This document shows, piece after piece, positions 37,620 through 51,026 of a DNA stretch of 64,000 nucleotides. The notes beneath the pieces were generated by a model. It was given only the letters and a program-made list of their open reading frames with translations, was not told the DNA's origin and made no database searches. The DNA is taken from NCBI GenBank assembly GCA_023213395.1, contig CM041465.1, forward strand, positions 246,767,741 to 246,831,740, written 5' to 3'. The number at the start of each line of letters is the position of its first letter. Within the stretch, counting starts at the first letter, position 1. This DNA is from Cycas panzhihuaensis (lineage: Eukaryota; Cycadophyta). Both the position numbers and the translations under genes were made by a program.

Positions 37620-40600
37620 TGAAACACTTGAAAGTAGGGGATGGCTTAACAATAAACCTAAAGGCAAAAACCTAGGGCATGAGAGAGTTTTCACGTGGGG
37701 GTAAGATGCAAATCAATGCCCCACTTGAGGCTCTCATGTACCACTTGAGCATGGGCATGAGGCTTGATTATGTACTTTTATGGTAGGCGAGTAGCCTAGT
37801 TAGGGCAACACATACATATATATGTGTAGTGCAGGTCTACAGATAGTTTGTAAACCTATGGTAACCTATGGGGATATATATGCCTAATGCATCTATGTGC
37901 TTTTTATTTTTAATGCAAGTAAGGTTTCTCCCTAACTAATAATGTAATATAGCCCCACAAGTTTGAATGCTTGCAACTATACAATCCCCTCTTAAATGCT
38001 TTGGAGGGTTGGGGGTATAGAATGGTTAGCACTTTTATCTACATAGAAGCCCTAAGGTGTATAGTCTTGATAAAGGCATGTAGATCCCACAACACCACCT
38101 TTGGGCATCCATGCATTTTATAAACATGGATTAAAAGGGGGTTTTATGGATGACCTTTTAAAGGGAGACTAAACTAAGGGCATGAGTAGGTGCATGTGTA
38201 TTTAGGTGAGTGAATGAGTTAGTTCCTTAAATAAGACCTATGGCTATTTATGATGGAAGCAAATCATATGCCTAAATATAGTTCAATGTCTTTTTAGTTT
38301 CAATGAAAATAACTCGGATATAAGTAAAGCCACAATATCCCCTTATAGATTTAGGACTCGCAATAAGTTGGCCCTTACTCATGTCTTGGGTTTTATGTCA
38401 AATAATATGCAACAAAACTAATTCCTGCTCTTAGGATGGATGTAATACAAGGTCTAAAATATAAATAAATGACTATTAGGAAAGAAAATCTTATATCTTT
38501 TTTGTTGTTTTCTTTCTTTCCTTTTTTCTTTTTTTGTAGATATAAGTACAAGGGATGAAAAAGGAGGAAGAGAGAGTGAATGACCAAATAAAACTACTTT
38601 TACTTTTATATCCTTTCCTCTATTTACCAATATAACAAATTAATGCATTCCTTTTGCTCTTTTTCTTTTGTTTTTTTTTAAAATTTCCTTTCTCTTTTTT
38701 TTTTTTTTTAATAAAGGAAATGTCAACAAATAAAAATTTAGGATGGTATACCTACTTATGCAGTAGTTCTTTGCAACACATGCTTCCTTCCAATGTATTG
38801 GGAGCATCCCAAGAGGATGAAGGAATAAATAAAGATACTATTAATCTAATTCTAAAGCAAATCTGACAACAATTCTGCTTGTTAGATATACTATGATAAA
38901 AAAAAAGTGTGATAACAGGATTTAGAGAAATAAAAGTAAAAATAAAAATAAGGCCTTACCTTAACTTTTCAAGATAGTTGCCAAGATGAGAGCTTGCAAG
39001 AAGTTGCTTGAAGAGAATTGTATAGCTTGACAGATTCATAGCTTCTTCCTTCTTCCTATAAACAAGTTAGAAACCTACAAAACAAACATTTGTCCAAGGA
39101 ATATAATAATAATATATATATCTCTAAGTAATATTAAATAAACTCTTATAATAGACAAAATACTATCTCTAAGAAATAAAATAAAATAAGTAGGATTATC
39201 GGAGGTGCCTCATTATGGATTCTATCCCTTAATGTAATATGGGCTCCCTAAGTGTATGCAGGTGCCATTCCCCTAGTTTGTAACTTTAAACACATGATAG
39301 AGAGGGCAACGAGAGTAGACAATGGAGGAAAAAATCGCCTATGGCTCAAGAGATCTTATGAAACACTAAGGGAAACCACTAGTATAGCCTACCATTTAAC
39401 ATACAAGCATGACATAGAGATGGCAAAAGTGAAGTAGAAAGAAATAACCATCCATAAAAATGGAGAAGGATTACCTTTACCTCTAGGAGATTGGTGGGGC
39501 AATGACTACAATTTTCTCCTTCAAGGACTGTCAATTTATACTTGGTGTAATACCTCAAACTCTAATGGAAAGCTAGTAAGAGAGGTGAAGTTTCCAAAAT
39601 TATGGAGTAATTTTGATAGTATAATAATAGGGCTATACAAACTTAAAGTCTCCTCCCCTTTTTCAATGGAAAAATAAAGGGATTAAATAGATCATACCAA
39701 GGTGTAGGGTTGATGATTTTCTGCCCATAATATAAGAGAAACCACTAAGCTAGAACCATGAATTTTCTCATGGTGTGATGTAAATGACTTAGGAAAAGGA
39801 AGATAGGCTAGATTTTGAACTCTTGGGCTACCTAGATTTGATAAGGAACAACTTATGGCTGACGCAATCTACTTAGGTTTGACAAAATAACATTAATAAG
39901 TTGATTGTCATTGGAAATCCTAAATTTAGGTAAGTGATAGTTATATTATAAATATATTTATAGTACCAAGAAATACTTTGTGGTAGCATTGTTACAAGTA
40001 GAAAACTCAATGAGTTGTTAATAGTTTTAATTTTTAAGCTAAATAATTATATAACTTAGCAAAAAACTCACTAATGGAGGACTTGGAGCATAGATAAAAT
40101 CAACAACAGGTGGCTAAAAGATAAAAATAAGGCCTAATGGGTCAAAATAAAAAAAGAAACAAAGTTACAACTAGGAGAGATGACATCATTTTCAGCCCAA
40201 AGAGCCTAATGGGTGGACTAAACAGCCATGGACCGAAGTGATACTCGTCATTGACAAGAAGGGACATGAACAAGTAGCATATACAAGCAAATAAAACATA
40301 TATGCATTATCTAAAATTGAATATAAATGAATGGAGTGTAAAAAGAGTAGTGTTACATACCTACACTTACTTGTGTGTCATTATTCTATATTATTCACAG
40401 AGGCCAAGAAATATTGCCCCCTTGTTAGCAGAACCTCTTCAACTTGAAGCTAGAAGATTGTGAAGGTTGCTAACACAGATGATATAAGATGTATAATAAT
40501 AATCAATTATGTGTATATAATAAGGGGTGATGTTTGCCATAGTGGTACCTCATTAGTAAATAATTGAAGGGTGTTACCCTTAGTTTAGCCTCTTAGGAAA

Positions 40601-41000
40601 ACTATGTTAAAGGTGTATAAACTAAAGGGGATGATGGGTCAATGACTAGATCAATCCTAAGGAGCCTGCAACTACAAGTCATAGGCATAAAAATGGGGTG
40701 TCAAATGATAGAGGCATTGCCTTGATGGTAAGACAAAGTGGGCAACATGGCCCAAGAAGGGGGCTTGGAAGCCAAAAACTCTTGAATATGTGAAGTGATG
40801 CCTCAAATACCTAAGGGATAGACTTAAGAAGTCTGAGTATGTCATCATAGTTTAACCTCGTTAGCAATCATCTTTTGGAGGAGGAATTGTTTAAACTCTT
40901 CTTAGAGCTATATTTTTGGTTTTTTGCTATTTTATATACTTTTATTATTTTGTATTATTTTTGTGTTTTTGTTGGTTTACATTCTTTTTGTATTATTTTG
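37620..41000 (-). repeat. Decayed LTR shared by copies A and B
   Basis: Its 3' border (37620) is fixed by the primer site next to it. Upstream it reaches toward the second RNase H of copy A at 41.4 kb. The 5' border is not visible; 41000 is an estimate. No gene is seen in these 3.4 kb, only T-rich stretches at 38500-38720 and short open frames. It serves as the 3' LTR of A and the 5' LTR of B. Confidence 0.5.
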
Positions 41001-41439
41001 TTGGTTTTATAGTTTTTTTTATTTTTAATAATTTTATATTATTTTTATATTTTTGAGAACAGTTTACTAATGGAAAAAATAGGCAAACTAAAGGAATGAT
41101 GGTAAAATAGTAAAAAGGATAAGGATATGGGGTGTCAAGGAGCAATGTAACCTAGGATGGCCATGACCAAGTCTAATATATATAAATATACAAGATAGTT
41201 TACCCTTATTTTTGAAGCATGGGTAGTGATTTAAGCTGTCACTAGAGCATAAGGGAAGTTATGGTAGCATGCCCTAACTTCCAAGGGAGGCTAAGAGTGC
41301 TCAAGGTTATCACCATAGTTTAACATCTTTAGTGAGTATCCCTTAGAGGTGAGAGTAGAGGGGATTTCCCCTTAAGTGTGTTTATCAATGGGTGGCATGC
41401 TGGGCTGGAGGAGGGTCATTCACTAATGGAAAATAACAC

Positions 41440-41830
41440 TTAAGGATAAAAGTCACTAATTTATCTATTTTAGTGTTAAGTTCACAAGGAATATGGTGGA
41501 TTGATGCAAAAGAAAACTAGGCCAAAAAGGACCTAATAGAAGTGATTAAAGATCTTAGTTATGGGTAATGGACCTAGTAGACATGAGTGAGTTGGGACAC
41601 AACAAGCTAAGAGTTATAATATGGAATAATAGGATCACGATGGGAATGTAATGCATATGTCAATGCCTCTATAATAATAATGCACTTGGCTATATTATTA
41701 CTGGCGATTCGTATATAGACTCTAAATTAGATAATGGTGTTACCACGGTGGTCTCGAATGGTCCATGTTGTATCAGATGACTCTAGATTCCCATGGATAC
41801 CCCCATCACTATGGATGATCAATGTCATGG
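41440..41830 (-). pseudogene. Second RNase H of copy A
   Basis: The minus strand reads IIHSDGGIHGNLESSDT (Asp), FRVYIRIASNNIAKCIIIIEALTYALHSH, PYYNS.LVVSQLTHVY, SFLA.FSFASIHHIPCELN, KIDKLV (Asp). The Glu position is Lys and one Asp is Asn, both explained by G-to-A change. It corresponds to 19095-19532 of T1 and 31430-31830 of copy B. Confidence 0.72.
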
Positions 41831-42285
41831 AGATAATGCAAAGACAACTCAGGATGGGATCATTGAATAAGGGAAGATGACAGGAATCAAATGATCAATA
41901 AAAAGACTTAAGTAAGCATGATAATCTAATTAAAACGATAGCAAAACTTAATCCTTTAGAATTATACCAATATTATAACCCCCTCTAAAATCTACTCAAA
42001 CCGATAGTCATGCCAAGTAAGTTTTGATCACAATTGAGACTATGGTGGATCCACACAATCAGATCCAAAGGTCCTAAATGGCCCATATATCTAGACCTAA
42101 CCTATAAAGTATAGGTGGGGATGAGGTTGTCATACAACCTACCATAGATGCTAAGAAGGCGGGGGTGGATATGTTTCCTTAAAATTTATTTTGTTTCATA
42201 GTCTTTCTTTTTTTGTTTCTTTTTTTTATTTGGTTTTTTTTTTTTACTTTTCTTTCTTCTTCTCTTTTTTGACTTTAAAGGAGCA

Positions 42286-42338
<53 letters not shown>

Positions 42339-43859
42339 ACTTAGGTGATGTGAGGTAGGCATAGAGGCAAATCAGACCATGGGGATATTAAGAGAGCTTG
42401 ATGTATCAACTATGTTTTAATAAAGAGTAGTGCCAAGCCATGAGTGACTAATAGGAGGGTCAAATTGCGGGGTGTAATAGGCAAGTCATATGATGATCCT
42501 GAGTGTTTATAATGGGGTATGCATGGAGCAGGCTCCTTAGGTTAATGGCTATAAAAAACTAAGATATCAAGTTATAAGAGGGATCAAACAAGATACTAAA
42601 GGCTCATGTTTGAGTTGTAAATGAAGGGAGTTATACTCATGTAAAACCAGGATGATGAAAGAATGGCCATATGTTGAGAGAGTACTAATCTATGAGGGGG
42701 ATAGTATGCAAATAATGACTGGAAAAGGAGGAGCCAAGGGCATATAAAAAGCTTAGTCAAACATCAAGGAGATGGTAGGAGAGACCTACGAGTTGACAAC
42801 ATTTTTGAGGAGAGGTTAAGCTACAAATAACTAAACCAAAGGTGCAATTTATATATAAAAAAACACTCTAAGAAAGTAGTGAAGGTGATAAGGGTAATGA
42901 GAAAATGAGGGATAAGTAATGCTTGACATATAATGGGCCAATGTAGGTGTTAGATATGTGATCAAGGTGGAAATATGCTCTTACGGATTATAAACATTGA
43001 TATAGGATAAGATAGGTCATCGGGAGGCAAAAAAGGCTCTCTCTTGGGGTGTTGTGAGGTAATTAATGTCCTGCATCTAACAAAAGAGTGGCCGTCATTA
43101 GGCATGAAGGGGACATGAGCTAAATAGGTGTGATATGGGCATAAGAATAACCATGGTGATAATGGAATCCACGATAAGAAGTGGAAGATAGAATGGAGGC
43201 CATATGACCAAGTTATGGCTATTTATATATTCAGGTTTCCTATATATTTCAATTCCATTTTTACTGTTAATCTTAGGATTTCAAGAGAAACCTCACTTTG
43301 CTTATATTTTTACCTTTCTTCCTGAGCTTGCCATACACAAACAAACTATCAAATCATAGCATGAATGGAGTTGTTAGATCAAGATTGTCGAGATGGTTAT
43401 GGTTCACCCTATTTCGATAAGAAGATATTTGTTATTTATTTTATATTTTATGTTTTATCCATGTATATATGTTTTTAGGTGGGCTATTCCTATTTAGTCA
43501 AAATGTGGCTAAATAAGACTTGTTTGGGCCCTTAGTTTGGGCCAAACTAGGGCATTTTGACGCTCCGGTCCTGATGTGTAGTTATTCTTCTTAAAAATGA
43601 TTTTTTGGTTAATTTTTTTTAGTTTTTTGGAGGGGTTTTATGTACCACAAATTTTATCATGATACCGTAAATTTCTTAGGGAGCTTCCTATGGTACCTCA
43701 TCCATTTTTACAACACTGTTGTGATATCTGTGGTAGCACAAAAATATCTATAGTATAGGCCTTTTTTTCTTGCTAAAAAATATATTTACAAATTATTTTT
43801 TGATGTTATGAGTCAGTATAGAATGAGTCTACATGTGTTGTGATTGATATGGTAGGATT
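41831..43859. other. Spacer of copy A between second RNase H and PMD frame
   Basis: No gene seen. It contains a (TA)n run at 42290-42335 and TATA-like words near 43221-43246. By position it matches the T1 interval 17901-19094 that holds the palindrome and TATA box, but I do not see the palindrome here. Confidence 0.5.
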
Positions 43860-45731
43860 TCTACATGTGTTTATAGGTCATTTATGTGATTGATAATCAT
43901 GAAAACATAGGCATGCCTATGTTGGTATTGGCAGATTTGATGGCATTCCACAACAAAGAAATTTTGAGGCATTGTGGGCTACTATGAGTGGTGATGATGT
44001 GTTAGTATATTTTAGATCAAGCTCTATTGGTGGATATTATATCCCTTTTGGACTGAAGGAGGCAAGTATTCCACCTACTTAGCATGGGGGATGTTATGAT
44101 TACTATTGGGGCTATTCGAATGATCCTAGGCTTGCCAACGAGGGGAGCACCTCCTGAGCTAAGGGTTTTACCTAGCATTGAGAATGCATATAGGGTGACA
44201 ATGACATACTTCTATGGGAGAGGCCACTAGGACCATCGAGGAGGTAGTATCTAGAAGATCATGACAACTAGGATTCATCGTACGAGGAAGCTAATTATTT
44301 TTGCCATTTTATTTTTGATATCCTAACAACAAAAATATAGGAAGGTACTTAGTGAATGCATGGATACTATTAGTCAATATGAGGGTAAATAGAGATTGGA
44401 TTAGGCAGCCCTTATAATGGTCAATATTTATACTAAGCTTGATTAGATTTGTGTAGCATGGCATGGAATGTTATTATATTACTTTGCCCTCTAGTGTTGG
44501 TTCTTTAATCACTTCCATGGAGTCATGCCTATAGGAGGGCCATAATTGGTAATACTAGGTGGGGCCCTCATAAATAAGTGGCCTTCGTGATTTTAGAGTC
44601 TTGGGGAGCTAGAGCAAATAAGGTAGACAATCAATATTATTTCATTGGACCTCTTGACTTTGGATAACTACGTGAGACATCCCTATCGAGGAGTCTATTG
44701 GGATAGTGACAACGAGGGTGAGGGGGGTATAATAGGGCTAATGATAGAGGCCAGAGAGGAGGAGGGAGGTGGAGAGGTGGCTACTAGAGTTGAAAAGGAG
44801 AAGGAGGAGGAGAAGGCTATGGGAGAGGAGGTATATGGTACTAGCATGAAGGGAGAGAGGACTGGCCAGGTAGCTATGATATTATAAGTGGAGGTACCTT
44901 CAAGAGATATTACCTTTCACTACTTGATTTTAGTCCATTTTAGTTTATATTATGTCTTAGCTTATTTATATTTATATGCTTATTACTTATACATAGAAAT
45001 GTTTTCCTTAGCAGGCAAGGGCCTTATAGTAGAGCTCATTGGCCACATCACTATTGAGATCTTCCCCATGAAACACGCAGAGGGCCAACCTCCTATAGTA
45101 GACAATGGAGAGCCTGCATCAACATGACCCCATATAACGGTGTTTTCTCCTTTAATGGAAGTGAGAGAGATGTGGTCTATGAAGGTTTATGAGCTATGAT
45201 CTAAGAGGGATTGGATCGAAGTAGAGAGAGACTAATTCTAAGTAGAGAGGGACCAAATGCGAGCCTGAATGAGGGAGCTAAGGGTACAAGGAGGGGATGA
45301 GATATCCTAGTTATAACAACTCCTCTTAAGATGATTCTTAGGGCTGAGGACTAGATTGCAAAGCTATGTGGGCAACTCAAGGAGGTTGTCAATCACCTAA
45401 AGAAGGCATATGAGGAGAAGAAGGGGCTTTATTAAGAGAAGGAGCATCTCTAGTCTTGGTATGACTAGCTGATGGACTAGTTGATGGCTTATTCTTCATA
45501 AAGTTAGAGCATCACCACCACACATCACTGACCAAGGGACAAGGGGAGTGAGGTTGGGCCTTCACAACAATTCAGGTATATTTTAGGGAGCACTTGGACA
45601 TAGAAGTGGAGGAGGCCTTAGTGAGGGGATGATATCCCCTGTAGATGCAGAGGAGATATATTTTAGTGGTAGAGGTAAGTTGGACCTCCAAGGGAATAGA
45701 GTTTGTATATCCTAGAGCCCAATTGGGTAAC
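43860..45731 (+). pseudogene. PMD-like frame of copy A (antisense to the element)
   Basis: On the plus strand: VIDNHENIGMPMLVLADLM and LRHCGLL (43885-43980); GDVMITIGAIRMILGLPTRG then APPELRVLPSIENAYRVTM (44087-44205), a clear PMD core; MVNIYTKLD and AWHGMLLYYFAL (44418-44490); WFFNHFHGVMPIGGP (44497-44541); SLDLLTLDNYVRHPYRGVYW (44642-44701) and an acidic Glu/Gly tract. Later coiled-coil-like stretches (QLKEVVNHLKKAYEEKK near 45380) may be the C-terminal tail. The blocks match those on the T1 minus strand in the same order. Many stops show decay. The right end is cut by insertion of element C. Confidence 0.75.
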
Positions 45732-45736
45732 TATAC
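45732..45736. repeat. Target site duplication TATAC of element C, left copy
   Basis: Identical to 60072-60076 on the far side of the element. Confidence 0.85.
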
Positions 45737-46034
45737 TGAAAAGAGTGGATCTATCCTTCATCTCCATGCACTAAACATAAAGAAAAACATAGGAGCAAGA
45801 GAGACTTGAGAGAAAGAAAGTAGCTCTCACAAAATGGGGAGGTAAGAATGAATCTCCTCCATTGAGCTTTTACTTTTATACTGAGAGAGGGAGCATTAGA
45901 GTTAGGTGAAATGAAATTACACATAATGCACATGAAAGTGTATTTCACTTAAGTGATCTAATTTAAAGTTCACTTAAGACCTTTTTTCAAAATAATCAAC
46001 TAATGTAATGACCTTGTGTCATTCAACCTTTTCA
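45737..46034 (-). repeat. 3' LTR of copia element C
   Basis: 298 bp, TG...CA on the minus strand, directly after the polypurine tract. Same length as 59774-60071. Confidence 0.93.
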
Positions 46035-46047
46035 ATCTCCCCCTTAA
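46035..46047 (-). other. Polypurine tract of element C
   Basis: The minus strand reads TTAAGGGGGAGAT just before the LTR, the classic copia form. Confidence 0.85.
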
Positions 46048-46499
46048 TGGTGGAAGGTCATTTCACCCTATTTTATTTTATCCTATGAGGTCTTTATTTG
46101 AGCCTCTTATAAAGTAAACTACTATAACACTTTTGTGGGAAACCCTTATGGGGAAGAAAACATATAAATTTTCTAATCTACTAACCTGGCTCAGGCAGCT
46201 CTTTAAATGTAGCTAGATAGCCAATCAATACAATGAATTTTGTAGCTAAAATCTACTTAGTCTCCATATATCATTTGGTCATCCCCCATACCCTTTCAGG
46301 TTTTCATAGGTTCCAATTTTCCAAAATGATACAACCCTTATCCTTTCGTGCCCATATGGGGTTTTCGTGAATGTGATATAGTAGAGACTTACTCTTATCC
46401 TTCTGTGCCCACAAGGGGTTTTCACAAATGAGACATAGTATGATGGTCCTATTGTCATCTCCTTTAATCAGTCGAGGATGGAGGTCTTAAGGCTGAGTT

Positions 46500-49400
46500 A
46501 CTTTTGGAACTATTCAAAGTTCACCCTCTTCAATGGTTTGGTGAAGATATCAGCCACTTGATCTGCTATGGGGCTGTACTCTAGTTGAATTATGCCATCA
46601 TGGACTAGTTCTCTAATCTTGTAGACTTTCGTACTTATATGTTTTGTACGATCATGAAATACAAGATTTTTAGCCATCTAGATTGTAGATTGATTATCTA
46701 CATGTAAGCTAGTAGAACTTGTTTGGGTGGCATTTAATGTATTCAACAATTTTCTAAGCTATATCACCTCCTTGCTTGTCTTAGAAGCAACAATGTACTC
46801 AGCTTTAACAGTTGAGTCTGCAACTATATTCTGATGTCTAGATCTCCATGATATTGGTGTTGTTCCAAGAAATGTTACATATCTGGACGTAGATCTTCCT
46901 GTGTCTTTATGTTTGGCAAAGTCTGAGTCTGTGTATGCTTAAAGTTTAAAGTCTGCATTGGCTTCATACAACAAACTATATTTACTAGTCATCTTTAGGT
47001 ACCTCAACACTCATATTGCAGCTTGCTAATGATTCTACTTAGGATTTATCATGAATCTTACAAGAATGCTGACAAAGTATGCAAGATCTTGCTTTGTGTT
47101 GGTAGTATGGATGAGACTACCTATAAGTTGCCTGTAGAGTGTTATGTCTGCCTCCTTAATGTCACAATCAATTGAGAGTTTAATATTAGTCTCTGTAGGT
47201 GTATCCATTGGTCGAGCACCTTCCAACTAAAACTTTGTCAGAAGATCGTTGATATATTTTTCTTGGGAGAGAAAAATTTTGCCATTCTTTTGAGTTACTT
47301 CAATTCCCAAGTAATATTTCATCAACCCGAGGTTAGACAATTTAAAAGTTTTAGCAAGGTCCTTCTTTAGCTTGCTGATTACCTATTCATTATTCCTCGT
47401 TATTAGCATGTCATCCATAAAGATTAAGAGGTAAGTGACTTTATCATTTTGCCACTTGATGAATAATGTTGCATCAATATCTTAATAGCCATAAACCTCA
47501 TATCCAAGTTACCTCATTCTTTCAGATAACTTGGTAAACCAAGCACGAGAGACTTGCTTTAGGCTATACAAGGATTTTTTGAGCCTGCAAACTTTATGCT
47601 CGTGATCGACAATCTTGTATCCTTCTGGCTGGGCCATGTAAATTTCTTCTTTAAGGTCCCCATTGAGAAATGCGGTCTTAACATTAAGTTGGTAGGTTTT
47701 CCAACACTGTTGAGCAACTAAGGCTATAAGAGTTCTAATTGTAGGCCACTTGGTTGTAGGAGAAAAGATTTCAGTGTAGTCAATACCTTCCTTTTGCGTG
47801 AATCCTTTTGCTACCAACCTCACCTTATGTTTTTCTAGGGTGCCATCTAATCTATACTTGTTTTTAAACACCTATTTATTTTGAACTATCTTTCTTCTAA
47901 GTGGCAGATCAATAAGCTCCCATGTACCATTCTTAAAAGAGATTGGTACTCTTCATTCATGGCATTTCTCCAAGTTGCATGCTTTACAACTTCTTGATAT
48001 GTTAGGGGCTCTTCATTAAGAGCAAGATGCAGTTCTGTTGGTTCAAGCTCAACGGAAAGCGATTCATGCATCCTTTCTCTATGGGCACTTCTAGTGCTAG
48101 TTTTACCTACCTCATCTGGTTGCATATCCTTGTGTAGCTGGTAGGCTTCACAAAAACCTTGAGTTGGGAATGAGGTTTTTATTTCCATAACCTCTTGATC
48201 TTCATTTTGATCTTAAAAAGGATCATATGAAATATTTGGTACAGAAGTAGTTAACAATGCTGGAGAAGATGGGCTAGCCACATATGTTGGAGAAGATGAT
48301 CCTTTTGCTATGGCTTTGCCTTTGTCAACTTGGCTATTCACAAATGATGGTGTTGGATGTGTACACATTAGCGTGGAGTCACAACTTATATCCTCCGAGG
48401 CTCTATTGTTAGATTCCAAGATTTTGAGCAACTGTTCAGCATCTCTTCCCCTAAATTTTGGAATCTAGACATCAAATTCAGTGGCATCATTAAATCAATA
48501 TGAAGGTGTCTTAGAGTTAAGTTAGAGTAATTAATCTTCAGTCTTTGCAAAGATAACATCTCTAGTGATAATGATTTTATGCTGTGAAGGTATGAAAACC
48601 TTGTATCCCTTTTTGTCCATAGGGTATTTGACAAAGATGCCTTTGATGGCTCTATCTTGGAGCTTATTTCTATGTTCCTCCAGAATATGAGCATAACAAG
48701 TAAAGCCAAAAATTCTAAAGTGGGAGATAGAGAGGGTTTATCCATACCACATTTCATGTAGAGAGGGACCGAGCTTGGAGGGACTAACAGTGTTGATGCA
48801 ATACACAGTAGTCTAGATAGCCTCAGCCTAAAGATAGATAGGGACATTCTTATATACCAGCATAGCATGAGCCATATTCATGATGGTCCTGTTCATGTAC
48901 TTGACAACTCTATTTTGCTAGGGTGTACCTACAACAATAGTCTGATGTTTGATTCCATGTTGACATAGGTACGATTCAAACTCATTGGATATGTACTTAC
49001 CACCATTGTCAGTCCTGAGTATTTTGATCTTGACTCCAGATTTATTTTCCATGCAAGCCTTGAAATCTTGAAACATAGAAAAAGCTTCATCTTCCTTTAC
49101 AAGAAAAGTAACCCATACTTTCTCGGTAAAATCATCAATGAAAGTAATATAGTACCACTTCTGTTTGAGAGAAGGGATGGGCATAGGACCGCATATATCT
49201 GAGTGTACAAGCTACAAAGGTTGGCTAGATTTCTACTGACTACGAGGAAAGCGTTGTCTTTGAGATTTGGCAATAATACATGCTTCACATTTAAAGGGCT
49301 TAGAGGAGAGCTTAGGCAAACTAGGAAGAGTGTCTTGTAGTTCTCTTAAACAATCAATTTTGATATGGCCCATACGAGCATGCCATAGGGCTGCTTGGGA

Positions 49401-49560
49401 TAACTTTTGAGGAGTCAGGGTTGTCGTAAAAGCAGATTCATCATCAACATAGTTGGCTTCAGAGGATGGTGAGCTGATTAGGCAAAAACGTTTGCCATCA
49501 AGAATTCTAGTCATAACCACAGCATTTGAAGGAGAGTGAATGACATAGAGAGTTTAATTA
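46500..49560 (-). pseudogene. copia pol of element C: pre-integrase, integrase, RT, RNase H
   Basis: On the minus strand: pre-integrase domain at 49520-49240 (LWHARMGHIKIDCLRELQ, CEACIIAKSQRQRFP); integrase with YYITFIDDFT and ILRTDNGGKYISNEF (49150-48950); RT with WKTYQLNVKTAFLNGDL (Asp to Asn), KEEIYMAQPEGY, LYSLKQVSRAW (47700-47530) and FMDDML near 47410; RNase H with RQLIGSLIHTTNTKQDLAYF (47140-47070) and later words to about 46540. Frameshifts and stops are spread along it, so the product would not work. About 430 bp without a gene lie between its end and the LTR. Confidence 0.88.
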
Positions 49561-51026
49561 TTTGAAGTTACACTCAGATCAAATCCATGAGGGATAAGGG
49601 TGGACAGGGAAAGTAGATTCTGTTTCAGAGTAGGAATATATAAAACATCAACAAGTGTAAAATCTAGAAGGCCTAAGAGTTTCAGGTAAACAGTTCCAAG
49701 TCCTTCGATTGGCTAAGATGATTTGTCAGCCATGTGTACAACACCATGAACTTCAGAGTCAAAATCTTGAAAGAACTGGCAATGACAAGTCATGTGTTAT
49801 ATTGCTCCAGTATCCATGATCCACGATGAAGTATTTGAGGTGGCACTATTTACAACTCCAAGTGGTGAAGGCAAAAGTGAATAAGCATAGCCATAATGAG
49901 CCTCAATATACTTAGTAGATCTATCAACAACATTTGATGAAGTGGTCTGAATTCTTTGAAGGTGTGCATAAGAAAATTGCGTTCCACCAAAAGCATCTTC
50001 AAAAGTAGTATTATCAACATTATGTTCACCATGGCACTATTGATAACTTGGTAGTTTATTAGTGGCATTTATGTAATTTTTGGTATAATGTCCTTTTCTA
50101 TTACATCTTTGGCACATAATTGTTTGATTTCCAGTCCAAGTATTGGGCTGGTTGGATTGCCTCTGATTACTGGATCTAGGTCTAGGTTGATTATTTTGGC
50201 CTTGGCCTTAAGACTGTTTTTGTTAGAGTTGAGGAGCCTGTTGACTAAGAGGATGTTGTCCTTATTGTCTACCTCTTCCTCTCCCACGAGAATTAGCACC
50301 GCTACCAGAGTATTGACCTTGATTTTTGGTATAACAAAGATCTTCTTTCATTTCAAAAGTAGTATCAACTGGATCTAATGTAGTGGAAAAGTTGGTATCA
50401 AAGGTCTTATCAAATTCAATGAACTTATCAACAAGATCCTTAAAGTTTAGGGTCTTTAAAGTGCCACTAGATTAAAGACTTCCCAATAAATTTTTATAAT
50501 CTAGGATATGGAGACATGACTGAATCAAGAAAGCCCATGTAATGTATTGAGTTTTAAAATCTTTATCAATGGCTTACTTGATTGGACGAAGGAGATTGAT
50601 TGTCTCACTTGCATGTCCTTTCTGCATTTTTAATTTGTTCATCTTTAGCACTAAGTTAACAAATTCTAAGCCTGATTTAGTGTTAAGGTTCTTCTTAAGA
50701 ACTTCAAGAACTTTCCATACTATATCATGTACAGCTTCATCAATGAGATTATATAGGGAATAATCAGTGACAAGCAGTATCCTTGCACGGATTTTATCAT
50801 CATCAAGTTCCCATTGGCATTTAGCTACAACTTCAGTAGGAGCAGTTAGAGCACCTCATCATGAAGCAGTTATGGTAGCTATAACTACAATAGATGGTGT
50901 AGGTTGCAAGTGATCTCTCTATAGAGCTTCATACTTTGTAACATTTCTAACACCAGTGAACCACATGTCCTAATTTTCTTTCCCTTTTAGAATGCAGTTC
51001 ACATTTTGCTTGAACTGTGAAGACAT
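49560..51026 (-). pseudogene. copia gag and protease of element C
   Basis: The ATG is at 51026 (MSSQFKQNVN). The gag body of the copia UBN2/gag type reads WELDDDKIRARILL, KMNKLKMQKGHASETINLL and FIEFDKTFDTNFSTTLD. A Gln/Gly-rich part precedes the zinc knuckle CQRCNRKGHYTKNY near 50118-50075, where the last Cys is Tyr. The protease motif WIMDTGA lies at 49825-49805, the usual D-T-G. Stops in place of Gln or Trp break the frame. Confidence 0.85.

Larger units (their letters stand above)
37620..45736 (-). mobile_element. Copy A, 3' portion (LTR, second RNase H, antisense PMD)
   Basis: Continues from the RT-integrase part at 60072-64000; the copia element C lies between, bordered by TATAC on each side. 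Order on the minus strand matches T1: integrase, PMD frame on the opposite strand, second RNase H, LTR. Confidence 0.75.

Noticed and set aside
38654-39437. Short plus-strand frames (60-70 codons) in the decayed LTR of copies A/B
   Set aside because: No domain, A/T-rich, scattered; expected by chance in this length.
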